Of a stretch of DNA of 64,000 nt, positions 9,470 to 19,210 are shown one piece after another (the stretch's first letter is position 1; every line of letters starts with the position of its first letter). Origin of the DNA: Suillus spraguei (taxonomy: Eukaryota; Basidiomycota; Agaricomycetes; Boletales; Suillaceae); assembly GCA_016800925.1 (NCBI GenBank), contig JABCPU010000051.1, positions 124,001-188,000 on the forward strand, given 5' to 3'. The notes beneath the pieces were generated by a model. The model had not been told where the DNA came from. It did not search any database and worked only from the letters and a program-made list of their open reading frames with translations. The position numbers and the translations under genes are program-made.

Positions 9470-10462
9470 TAGCTCTTTTATTCACTACCGTGATGACTTC
9501 CGCTTCTAAACAATCACTCTCCTCGCGTGCTCTCATTCAAAACCTCGCAGCAATCATTTGGGACGCTGTCCCATTGTCAGCGGAACAGGAGAGAGTTGTG
9601 ACACGGCAATTCGGACCATAGGGGCCCGCAATTTATAGTTTTCGTAGATCGTATTGATGAACATAGAATCTCACTTGACCAATATCGGTGTACCGTCTGC
9701 ATAACTACATGAGCGAGATTGCACTGCGTCGTCAGTTCTCCACCATGTCATGCTATGTTGTTAAGATATCATTGAAGACGCTGACACCTGTCTTCATCGT
9801 GCCTTCCTCTCCCCTCTCAACATCTATGTTGATGAATTCAATGACATAATTCTTGACAAATTACCAGGCGATTTTCGTTAGTATCACACACAGGCTTCGA
9901 GCGCACACACCACTCACTACACAACACAGAATCTTACTTCAGCTCAGACAGTCTGAAAGAAGCCGACCACACTCCATTGAATGCACCAGAACACACACCT
10001 GACTACCTTGCAATGTTGACCCACCCAGGAGTGCCTCCTCACCGCCTAGATCTAAAAGAGAACTGTGTTTGCGCCATTCAATGAAACCTCTCCGTAGAAA
10101 AAGCTTGGTTAGAAATGCACGTGTGTGCATAGTAGCTCTGCATCGTCGCTTCGTTGAAGTGCAGCTCATAAATACGTTCGAAACTCACTGCATTCACCGC
10201 ATCAACTTTGCTTCCATCCAAACCATTCATTGTGATGGTGAATCGAAGGCAGTTTCCCTTGCGACCTGCCTATGCAACCACATTTAACGGCTGTCAAGGG
10301 TTGATGCCGGCCGCACAGTACTTGACCTTCGAACGGATCCGTTTGCTGCGGTCAATTGTACACAGCTCTATCAAGAGTGAGAACGCGAAGAGACACGCTG
10401 TGTCTGTTTGCAGAGACGAACGAGACAAGGACTGTGTAAACATCGTATTTCCAGAATTGCTA
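9470..10462 (+). pseudogene. Helitron Pif1-like helicase relic (C-terminal part)
   Basis: Decayed coding matches the rolling-circle transposon helicase in several frames: SKQSLSSRALIQNLAAIIWD (Walker B region, about 9497-9573), VDEFNDIILDKLPGDFR (about 9829-9880), LNAPEHTPDYLAMLTHPGVP PHRLDLK (about 9977-10055), NLSVEKSLVRNARV with HRRFVEVQLIN (about 10085-10175), and RRQFPLRPAYATTFNGCQGL then ERDKDCVNIVFPELL (about 10226-10462). Stops and frameshifts separate these blocks. The C-terminus resumes after the MITE at 11159 with TTG TGA, giving the family's usual ...PELLL end. Gypsy-1 lies immediately upstream (target duplication at 9449-9453), so this relic was older than both insertions. Strand and order are clear; it cannot encode a working helicase. 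Confidence 0.7.
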
Positions 10463-11158
10463 CTATCTTTGGCCCAGAGTTGCAAAATGTTTCGACCAGT
10501 TTTTTATAAGACAACAACTACACAACATTAAAATAAGAAAACAACAGGAGCAAGTAGAAATTAGTACAGACTCTAATGCTATGTCAAAAAAGTAAGGAAA
10601 TATGTCAAGGCCATATTGCCAGAGAGAGGCCGGTGCAAAACAGTGTTTGAGCACAGAGTTGCAAAAATTCGCACCCGCACAGAAGCCATCGTGTCACACT
10701 ATGTCACACTGCCGTTTTAAGTCTCCGACGATTCACGAACGAAACTGGGGCAATTGTCAAAAATCCTATTTGCAACTCCGAACACAAGCTCACACCTCCT
10801 GTCACGCTATGCATGTCGATAGTACAACATTTAATCTCTCAACATAACTCAGTGCTCGTGTTAGAAAAAATTAGAATAGTGTTTAAGCTAATAAGAAATC
10901 ATTATTAAAATTCCTGATTTTTTTTACTGCACGTATTAGCCTCCCTTCGATGGATTGGCGTGGAAAGTGCATATACTGAACAGTGTTTTGCTGCCGCAAG
11001 CACTTCCAGTCCATTTTTCATAAAATAAAATATATATACAGCAGGCTATGTACTGACCATACTCTAGAATCATTGTGTAAAGGAAATGAGTGGAAGATGA
11101 GTGTGCTACATTGTGATTTGCAACTCCGGGCCATTTTGCAACTCTGGGCCAAAGATAG
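10463..11158. mobile_element. MITE-1: 696-bp TA-flanked non-autonomous DNA transposon
   Basis: Perfect inverted ends of 26 bp (28 bp counting the flanking TA): the left end starts CTATCTTTGGCCCAGAGTTG and the right end mirrors it. TA at 10461-10462 and 11159-11160 is the target duplication. No transposase is visible inside. The motif GAGTTGCAAA or its complement recurs internally near 10652, 10779 and 11118. TA duplication and size suggest a Tc1/mariner-like family. Removing it with one TA restores the last codons of the Helitron helicase. Confidence 0.82.
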
Positions 11159-11224
11159 TATTGTGAATACAAATGTATCGTCTTATGTAAAGCCGACAGG
11201 CGTGTCTTGTAAATATAATGTACC

Positions 11225-11640
11225 TTACATAATTTGCAATGTAGTAGACCGAATCATTGAATACCAGGATAAGTATATGTATAGAGTTGAGAGTACTTTG
11301 GAGTTTTCCACAAACATGTCTGACCTGTAGAAGAACTATCCCTTGCCGAACATGATGGACCAATGTCATGATCTTGTCACAAACTCGGCATTGTAGTCTA
11401 CATCTCGCGGTATGCGTGGTTATATTTGGCAGAAGCAGATTTGTATTCTTCTATAGTTCACACGGCTACAATCTCGGGGACACATGAATTCACTGATGTT
11501 GTCCCAAGGGCGGAAACCTACTCATTTCTTCTACAGGTCAGACATGTTTGTGGAAAACTCCAAAGTATTCTCAACTCTATACATATACTTAGACTCGTAT
11601 TCAGTGACTCGGTCTACTACATTGCAAATTAAAGTACAAT
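11225..11640. repeat. Foldback-like inverted repeat (arms about 110 bp)
   Basis: The left arm (about 11232-11336: AATTTGCAATGTAGTAGACC ... CATGTCTGACCTGTAGAAGA) is mirrored at about 11527-11634 with a spacer near 190 bp. Arms agree at most positions. The right boundary coincides with the point where homology between the downstream sides of copies B and C stops (GTGAAGTTGT), so this looks like an inserted element. No coding and no clear target duplication was found. Confidence 0.6.
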
Positions 11641-11749
11641 ACAACTTCACTATCAGGCGCTACACAAAACTGTAATTTATTCATCCATAAAGTCGCCCCA
11701 CTCGACTCCAATCGCTTTTCCTTCATACTGAGGAATAAGCATACCAAAA

Positions 11750-13426
11750 TTATACGACAATGGTATCCATCGTATGCTGCTCGAACTTCAGTGGGGAAGT
11801 CAAACAAACACAATCCTCGAACGCTGTACTGACTTCCACGCAATTATCCTGGGCATGTGTATCCCAAATACTGATAATGAGACGGGGTGCAAGAATAAAT
11901 GGCGCAGTATCGCTAAAGTATTCTGAGAGATACATCGCCTGGATCTAGGAGTTTAAATGTTCAGCTGATCTCTGTATAATCCTTTGAAAGCATCATACCG
12001 GAATATGACCCCATAATATAGCCAATGAGATTTGGTTTATTAAATTCCTAGCGGGAATCGATGAGTACTTTTAGAACCCACTAGACGGAGAGGCACTTAC
12101 AGAAGAAAGTACAGGATATGGTATCGGACGATCATTACCATATAGGTATTAGGCTTCAATTCGTAGTTCCTTTGTTCTTTGAGATGTTTCACGAGGGTAC
12201 CAATAGCAAGAACAGCTAGGAAGACGTCATAGCACACAATGGGGATGGATGTATAGATCGCAGGCATTGGTCCAATATTGAAGGAAAAGGTGCAGTACGT
12301 GATAATCGGAGTTACCAATTCTCTGACTGTGCAACGAGATGATATCAGCTTGTAGCCGATCTGATCCGAGCAAAATTTACCTGAGAATGCGTGAGGTCGA
12401 CTATACAAATAGATGTCCGTCCCTATCAAGAGGGCGACGATAGGTAAGAATGTCCCTAATAGAACATAAAGTAGCAGCTTGGATCGGCTGCTTAGTGCGT
12501 AAAGACGCCAGATGAGGATAGCTGCGGATGAAATTTGGTACGCACGATGAGTTACTGACTGCATGACTTACCTTCTGCAAAGCAGAAATATACAGACCCA
12601 CCCCATTCCAGTACGACAACAATATCATAGCCTATTGCAAGATGATGGAATTATAGTTTAGGTTGAAGATATGAATTGTACTTGCAGCTGAATGAGAGAG
12701 GTCAACAATGGTTGGGACTTGAATACAAAAAAAAAGAAAAAACTCAGTGAAACATACGGCTTAAACACAGATCAACTTAGAACACTCTGAAGAGCATCGA
12801 TGTACTCACTTTTCCTGACATATAAAACATCCCTCCCCCTAACCGTAGTCAGCCAAAGACGGCTCAGACGACATAGCGTTACATACAGCAGGCCCAAGTT
12901 CTAGCGTCAGTGTTAGTGTGCAATATGAAGAATGCAAGTGATCTTGACGTACATTGAAAGGGAGATACCAAGATATCGAACCTAGGATAGCAATAAATAA
13001 CGCAGACTGTAAAGTAGTGTAACAGGGCGAACTGACAACAAGATATAGGCATGACATCAGTGACCACGGTCGTTTCTGAAAATTTTGTCAATCCTTGGGT
13101 TGGTACCATCGGGCAAATAGTATGGGGTGGAATGCTGACCCAGACATAGTTGACCTTCGCCAATAATAAGCATGAGTACTCGACCGACAGCAAGAAAGTT
13201 CTCTATCACCTCCTTGTCCAACAGTATAACTGTGTGATCTTTCGTTCAGCGGCAGTGCAAAGTTCTCGAAGGTTACTAACGGTACTCATAGAGTATCAGG
13301 GCAATTGCTGAAACTGGAATAGATAATTCAGCACAATGGTTCGCTTACACATCGGCTATAGGGAACTGACGAACCAGATAGATAGTCATTCCAGCGGAGA
13401 CCAGTGACGGCTTCCTGTTCCGACAT
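11750..13426 (-). CDS. DUF6533-like membrane protein, copy C (inverted partner of B)
   Basis: ATG at 13426, stop at 11750. The coding segments are those of copy B with few changes: KRPWSLMSCLYLV (near 13040), CFAEG, then ILIWRLYALSSRSKLLLYVL with a hydrophobic stretch to IGTDIYLYSRP (about 12400-12530), then NIGPMPAIYTSIPIVCYDVF and VKHLKEQRNYELKPNTYMVM (about 12100-12290), and a last exon APRLIISIWDTHAQDNC (about 11750-11935). The same tiny exons are present. Predicted integral membrane protein of unknown function. It is part of a segmental inverted duplication with copy B. An A-rich run (12727-12742) lies in one intron. Whether it is functional is undecided, since one central exon could not be phased. 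Confidence 0.5.
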
Positions 13427-14858
13427 GAGACCGCAGATTGGATGAGGGATAGAGAATCGGAAGAGATTTATGGTCCGCTAATCATTGATGACTTATATAT
13501 AAGGTATACGGTCTTCTTGCATCTTGGATGCTGTGGTGATCGAATTGAAGTTGTACGTACTGCACCGAGTTTGCCCGATCTTATAGTCGGCATCGTGAAC
13601 TGCTATTCTCGGTAGTGAGCTGTGAGTGAGCAGATATCACTCCGAGATATGCGACTGACGAGAGTGGCTGTTACATCTTGGCCGGGCAGGTTCCTTATTA
13701 CTTGTACATCATGGCTGTCATAGCCAACGTGTTTCCATCCTGTCATTTCCGTGGGTAGCAAGAGTGCCTAGAACGTGGAATGAGGTCTCAATAAGCTGGA
13801 TCAAGGTTGCTGTACGGGCGTTTGCGATATACAAGCGCTTAGATAGTGCGACTCTTGGCGCTGCCCAGTAGACATCGAGAGGGTAGAAATCAGGCTGAGG
13901 ACAATGGAGTCAGCAGAAACATCTATCCAACATTATCCACGTGAACATACCAAAACTTGGTGTTTGAGAAAGGGAATGGTCAGGACTACCTTTCAATCAA
14001 GGTTCCAATGTACTGTCAGAGCGCCATGACAGGGTCGTCGACGGACTGATGACAGACAGCGTGCAACATTAACTTGTGCCTACAAAAGGAACTCCAAGTT
14101 TCCAACGTCGTTGGTTTATCTACAATGAGTCATATTATTTGTCTATTTGAACGTACCTCATGAAATAAAGTTGTCGGCGGTGAATCATGGTGGTATCCGC
14201 CATGCCATATGTATTTCAAGTTGTAGGAGAGACAAATAAGTACTTCGTGGGATCGCGACTTTGTGTTCAGTTTTGGATAAGGAAACCAGTTCCTACTACC
14301 CTGCACAGCGCACGAAAAAATGGCCATGCATTGGCAGGCAAGCTTGAAATTGCCGGCACAACTGCTGTGGGTTTAAACTTAAGTTAAGTACTCGGGGAAG
14401 GCGCGTAAGCGCAGCAAAATCCGGTGAAGTTGAACCTAAAAAATATTTAGTGTGATGGTGGAACGCTAGTAGGAGATAAAAACCAAACTAGACCGAGCGT
14501 GAATACGTTTGTGGAGACGACTGCAAATAAGTACAAGGGTAAGACCCTAAAGGAGACAACGTGAGGGAGCCGATAAGAGATAGGTACTTACGTATAATAA
14601 ACTACGGAACGCGAATGGATCACCGAGAGGTCCATCATGCATCATGTACGGACCGACCACCAAAGATCAACTTATGCAATTGACGTAGGATTTTTTGCGT
14701 AAGACATCCGACAACCACTAGCCGGAAGTCTGAACCTTCACAGTCGGAACTCCCGCAGCAGCGAATGAGGTTGGCCCCGTAATGTAAAGCTTCAGGGCCA
14801 CTTTCGCTGGATTAAGTACATGATATTGATTATCTGATCAGTGGTAGTCAGAGTGACC
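13427..14858. other. Intergenic stretch without recognisable genes
   Basis: The part next to copy C (to about 13640) is the mirror of the region upstream of copy B. The rest contains only short open frames with no family signature. No RNA gene, tandem repeat or LTR was recognised. Confidence 0.5.
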
Positions 14859-15143
14859 GATTATGGAGCGATTCTGTGATTATGAGACGATTCAAAAATC
14901 GAAAATCGTGTGAAAATCGATGCTTACTTTGGACACCCCAGCTGCAGTGCTGCAGACTACGTGCAGCTCTCGTTGGATTCATGAACTTATCTATGTATGC
15001 TAAGTACTACCTTACAGGTGAATATACTTGCAATCATTATATAAATTCTGTTTCGGACACACCAGCGACACGGACTACTCAAGATGCCACAACGAACGCA
15101 AAGGCAAGTGCAATACAAAATCTAATTATATTTGCGTTGCAGG

Positions 15144-15745
15144 TAAAGAAAAAACGAGCTCAAATCCGCCTGCGTCGCCAACGGAGGCTCGAAAGTCTTA
15201 CAGGACATGAGTTCAACAGCTCAGATTGTGTTCTCGAGAATGGCCCGGGAGACTCGTCCTTTTCAGACTTTAACTCCAATACTAGTATGTCCATGAGTTC
15301 CGACTCGGGTTCCCCCACCACTGGCTCCTTGTCTTCTACCTTCGAGTCAGACACCAATGAACCTTCAGACAACTCGTCTGTATACTCAGATCCATCCAGT
15401 TTGTGGGTCAAAGCTCACTCCTGTCGTGCTTGGAGGGATGGGTGGTGCCTTGTTGATGGTACACTCATGACCGTCCTCATTGGTACGGAGAAATCTACTT
15501 TGACCGAAAGTCAAACTATTCTTTGAATGTTCAAGTATTTTTATTTTTATTTCTTCAGCGACTGGATATATTTGAGCTGACGATTTCAATAGATTGTCTC
15601 GCTTCCGAATCTCCGAATTATTGATTTTAGTTATGGACATACTGGGAGCACTCACGACGCCAGTGCTTGGCAAGAGACACTTATTGCTCAGAACCATGAT
15701 GACATACTCGAAGATGAAGAATTTATTCGGGCAGATTCTGCATAA
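15144..15745 (+). pseudogene. HARBI1-like DDE transposase relic
   Basis: Transposase segments occur in two frames joined by a frameshift and an intron. RDGWCLVDGTL (about 15437-15469) carries the first catalytic aspartate. A shifted frame then gives PHWYGEIYFDRKSNYSLNVQ (about 15476-15535). After a likely short intron ending near 15593 come LPNLRIIDFSYGHTGSTHDASAW (second aspartate region) and EDEEFIRADSA (third acidic position), followed by TAA at 15743-15745 where a tyrosine codon is usual (ADSAY). The N-terminal part (KKKRAQIRLRRQRR, acidic serine-rich stretch to about 15410) is less certain. Inactive: nonsense, frameshift and loss of the C-terminal part. Confidence 0.65.
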
Positions 15746-15798
15746 CTGCGAGAATATTCCAGAACCAAATGATGACATACTAATCTGCATTCGGTTTT

Positions 15799-16241
15799 TG
15801 ATCTTTGCACCCGCTCGAGTGCAATTTCGAGTGCACAGCCATACTCCTCATGGCCGTCAAACAGAACCTTGCAGAGTGCCCAGTGGTGTTCTGTTTTCTT
15901 TGCCCCTCCATTTTTAGTTGATGCATTTGCACCTGGCTCAGGGTACAATCCCTTTTGAATGGCGTCGTCAGATGTAACAGCACTGACCAGGGACCAAGTC
16001 AAAGTATCTGTCCAGCTAACAGTTCCTAAGGTGAGTTATGTTTCATATGTTTTCTGATCTATTTCACGCACTCAATATCAGGGACTTCCTCGTCGTCTTT
16101 TTCATCCTCGACCTTCGCCTCCGCAGTATCTCCGCCTTTGACCGTGCCTGCTAGCTGCCCTTTTCTGCCCTTTTTGACGGGCGCTTTTTTACGAGTTTTT
16201 GGCGATGATGCTTGTTGTATGTCTTTGTATTTGGGTGCCAT
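15799..16241 (-). pseudogene. Myb/SANT-like partner gene of the Harbinger element
   Basis: The minus strand from ATG at 16241 reads MAPKYKDIQQASSP, a lysine-rich basic segment (KTRKKAPVKKGRKG), then an acidic segment (EDEKDDEEVPDIE). After an interruption near 16025-16060 (probably an intron, though I could not phase it) it continues VSWTDTLTWSLVSAVTSDDA, then IQKGLYPEPGANASTKNGGA and HHWALCKVLFDGHEEYGCAL to about 15800. This matches the general shape of agaricomycete transposon-associated proteins with a SANT-like fold that recruit the transposase to DNA. The family assignment is from memory of the pattern and not a search. Probably inactive along with its transposase. Confidence 0.5.
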
Positions 16242-16500
16242 AATCGCATTAAGCGCCTCTCGAGGCGCTTCGACGATTAAGCCCGATTAAGCTCAAAATC
16301 CGATTCTCAGCGTCCAAAATCGTTTTTTGAATCGCATTCTGAATCGCTCCATAATCATTCACTGGATGACTTTCCGTAGGCAAAATAATCCAGAATAGAA
16401 TATACCGGAGTCTCAAAAATATTACCAATACTGCTGATATGTTAATGTATACTGAAATAATCCCCCGTACGTTCATTCAATCAAATTTAGTCTGGTCCTT

Positions 16501-17326
16501 GATGGACGATAACTTTGCAGTCCAGCAGCTGCTTCTCGACAAAGACAAGGCTGAACATTTCGATGACGATGAGAGACTTAGGGTGCTCGCTGCCGCTATC
16601 ATTGCTGGGAGTGAGGTATCACGACAAGAGCGCATTGACACTCGGCACCCACATCGTTTGTACCTTTGCTGACCCCAACTACTTCCAAATCCCCATATCA
16701 ACACCCCATGGAAGGTGCTATATGATAGTCAACATGATACTGTAGAGTTACGATCATAGCTTCGCATCCTTTCGGGTGTGACCATGTCACCCTTAGCTTC
16801 GCAACTTCGTAGGCTCTTGTGACATGTGACCTATCTAAGTTAGCTTCGACAACTTTTTGACAAGCAAATCATGAAGGCTCATTATATGCGATAGGCTGCA
16901 GAGAACTATGTTGAAAAGAGAAACAGCAATTTTTTTCTATTTTACCATATGTCACAAAATAGCTTCGTGACCCCAAATTTGGTGTGACTGTCACTTCAAA
17001 TAGCTTCGATTTGCCAGGGGGTGGGACGTGTGACGAAGTTGTGATTGTAACTCTACAGTAGAACCTTCATCACTACAATGGGCGTTGATGTGCCCACCCT
17101 CTCCTCACTACTTACTGCAGGCTTTGTGCAAGCCTGGTATGAGACACCAATACCTCATGAGGATGTCTCTGCGCACAGAACTCCAAGGATAGATAAACGC
17201 TCCCTTGATGCTGCAGGGGCACTTGGGCTTGTGCTACATTATCTCAACTCTACTATGCATGCCATTAGCCTCCAGCAGATCTTCGCTATCATCCCCAGTA
17301 CTGTCACACAATATCTTCACAGATAG
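16501..17326 (+). pseudogene. Second Harbinger transposase fragment (N-terminal), split by MITE-2
   Basis: From ATG at 16501: MDDNFAVQQLLLDKDKAEHF, DDDERLRVLAAAIIAGSE, VSRQERIDTRHPHRLYLC, then TGA where CGA (Arg) is expected, then PQLLPNPHINTPWKVLYDSQ HD. The coding is interrupted by MITE-2 and resumes at 17061 with RTFITTMGVDVPTLSSLL, WYETPIPHEDVSAHRTPRID KRS and NSTMHAISLQQIFAIIPSTV to a stop at 17326. This is the N-terminal region of an agaricomycete DDE_Tnp_4/HARBI1-type protein of a different subfamily from the 15.1-15.7 kb relic. The catalytic domain is missing. Confidence 0.65.
16740..17058. mobile_element. MITE-2: 319-bp TA-flanked MITE inside the Harbinger fragment
   Basis: The ends CTGTAGAGTTACGATC and the mirror GATTGTAACTCTACAG form imperfect 25-bp inverted repeats. 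TA at 16738-16739 and 17059-17060 is the target duplication. AGCTTCG recurs about five times inside. Removing the element with one TA joins QHD and RTFITTMGVDV in frame, proving the insertion boundaries. Confidence 0.85.
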
Positions 17327-17929
17327 AACGTAAGAAGTGATGGGAAATCGATACTACTAGGTTGCATTGGGTGAGATTGGAGGCACCAGTGGCATACAGG
17401 TCAGGTAGGCACTCCATTAGTGGGCACAGAGAACTGGGGACGTCGTTCTGGGCACTTAGAATCACCTAGATAGTGGCAGGAGAGAAAGACTTTAGCATAC
17501 TTGATTAAAAGTTGAAACGTACCTCAGTATTACTGTGTGAGGTGCCACATTGTGTGAGATGCATCTCAAGCAAGGCTGATTATGTCAGTGGATATCACTG
17601 GCGTTAGTGGCCTAAAACAGATGTAAGTCATCTGTAAAGTCTATTGGGGGGGTAGATGACACATGGTTATGAACTGACTGTAAATGAACAGCGGCATTGC
17701 GGCACACCTGTCTAATAAGGGTAAATATATGATATGATATTCTAATCAGAATATTTCAGCCTATGGAAAGTCATCCACTATGACTACCACTAATAATTAC
17801 ATACATTCCCACAGTGTTCAAGTTTCATTTCACCCACCCCACTTTTTCAACTTTGTCACTGAAAAGCTCTAAGAATCCAACGCCGGGGTCTATGAGTGCA
17901 CATGCTAGTTGATATGCATATAATCTTAG
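17327..17929. other. Stretch with no recognised feature
   Basis: Homology to the transposase ends at about 17326 and copy D similarity begins at about 17930. Between them there are only short frames with no recognisable family and no clear repeat. Confidence 0.4.
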
Positions 17930-18099
17930 GAGTATCATATTATACTGGAATATGAGCCCATAATATCACCATCCGAGACTTGGTTTGTCAAATTCCTAAG
18001 CGGGATCGATTGACACTTTCACAATCCACTACTGATGAAGGGGAACTTACAGGACAATGTACGTAGTATGCTATCAAGTTTATTGTCTATTAGGGTCGA
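17930..18099 (-). pseudogene. DUF6533-like copy D, 3' part (left of nested insertions)
   Basis: It matches the 3' part of copies B, C and E on the minus strand (the TTTGTCAAATTCCTA stretch, intron and GACTTACAGGACAA-type splice region). The usual last exon is absent. The copy is cut at 18099 by gypsy-2; the 5-bp duplication GTCGA is at 18095-18099 and again at 40642-40646, where copy D resumes. Confidence 0.6.
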
Positions 18100-18350
18100 T
18101 GCAATGTCGCCAATGGTAGACGACAACACTGACAGTTGTTCGGACAGAAGTAATGTGGATGAGCATATGGGATTTGAGGGTACAGAAAACAATACCGTCT
18201 AAGCACAGGTGTCTAGCTATATATAAGGTTCCGTATTATGTGCAGTGTCCAATGGGAAGGAGAGTATGTGAGCTGCGTCAAGATATATGAGCTGCGTCAT
18301 TAGTGATGTCATAGAATGCGTTGTCATCATAGGTAAGTGTCATGCTTACA
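18100..18350 (-). repeat. gypsy-2 3' LTR (251 bp)
   Basis: It pairs with 40412-40641 and is about 20 bp longer because a short GAGCTGCGTCA-type stretch is duplicated near 18270-18300. The purine run GGGGAAGGG (minus strand, 18351-18359) beside it is the likely polypurine tract. Confidence 0.85.
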
Positions 18351-18642
18351 CCCTTCCCCACTATCATTGAGAACTCTCCTTCTCCCAAACATCCAAGGCT
18401 TCACAGTCCACCAAATCTCTTTGCGGCAGCCACTCATCATCTTCTTTGCTGAATCCAACCCAACAAACCAGATATTGCCTGCCTCTGCCCACCTTTCTCT
18501 CGTCTAGGATTTTGTGATGAAGTTTTCATGTTGACCGTCTTCTGTGACCACTGGACCTGGTCGTGGCAGCTCTTGGGAAGGGAATAGAGTTGTGTCATTA
18601 GCGTGATAGGGACGGAGTTGGCTGATGTGAAAGGTTGGGAAG
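18351..18642 (-). pseudogene. gypsy-2 integrase C-terminus with chromodomain
   Basis: Reading leftwards from 18642: FPTFHISQLRPYHANDTTLF and LPRPGPVVTEDG (post-core region as in gypsy-1), then, after a stop and a frameshift, ILDERKVGRGRQYLVCWVGF and EDDEWLPQRDLVD, which is a chromodomain. It joins in frame with the sequence at 35719 if the gypsy-3 array and one copy of the 5-bp flank are removed (LHLG-CFPTFHIS). Confidence 0.75.
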
Positions 18643-19051
18643 TGTTACAATCGTATGTGCCCCTATTCATTTTCTCTTTCAACTCTATCTTGTATATTAT
18701 GTAATGCAATTCCGACTCATATGCTCAATGCATCTGTACTATAGTGGCCTTCCTTCTTTGGATATGCACTTACATTCTCATGTCTCTCTTGGTCTGTGCG
18801 CACATATTGGCTTATTTAAGCATGTTGTATTATGCTTGTATACTTCACTTTAATCTACTGGGTTTTACCTGGAATATCCTTTGCTTAGGTCTCCAACCTA
18901 AGTCGTCTGAATCGTCTCTAAGTCTAAGCACTCCTTAGCCTTAGTCTCTATTCTACTGATCATCTTAGAGTTGCAACTCTTCAATCGAACCTCCCAGCAG
19001 ACCGGCTGTGTCTTATCACTGTCGCTGGTGACGCCACCCCAGTTCGTAACA
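18643..19051 (+). repeat. gypsy-3 LTR 1 (409 bp)
   Basis: It starts TGTTACAATCG and ends GTTCGTAACA. It shares the subfamily features of the solo LTR at 38388 (for example CTTAGAGTTG) and not those of the middle and right LTRs, and it lacks roughly 65 bp near its 3' side. TATTTAAG near 18813 is the likely TATA element. Confidence 0.88.
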
Positions 19052-19092
19052 AAATATTAAAGTCTCATTAATCATTGACTATCCAGTCTTTG

Positions 19093-19093
<1 letters not shown>

Positions 19094-19127
<34 letters not shown>
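19094..19127. repeat. Poly(C) tract of 34 bases
   Basis: An uninterrupted C run in the leader of the first gypsy-3 unit. The second unit has ordinary sequence at this point (GACCCTGAACCCTGAAC), so the run expanded from CCC or is an assembly artefact. Confidence 0.9.
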
Positions 19128-19129
<2 letters not shown>

Positions 19130-19210
19130 AAATCTAATAAAGCCCTAACGGACAGCAAGACCATGCGTATAGGCACTGAGAAAGCATAACTCACCAAACA
19201 ATTCACCATT

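Larger units (their letters stand above)
14859..16356. mobile_element. Decayed two-gene PIF/Harbinger-type DNA transposon
   Basis: A 1498-bp unit bounded by perfect 16-bp inverted ends GATTATGGAGCGATTC (14859-14874 and 16341-16356); similarity continues inward as a degenerate series of AATCG words. Inside are a plus-strand HARBI1-like DDE transposase relic and a minus-strand gene resembling the Myb/SANT-like partner protein, in convergent arrangement. Two-gene organisation is the hallmark of PIF/Harbinger elements. The expected 3-bp target duplication could not be identified. Confidence 0.65.

Noticed and set aside
10461..11160. MITE-1 as part of the Helitron's own 3' end
   Set aside because: Helitrons lack terminal inverted repeats, and removal of the segment exactly restores the helicase stop codon.
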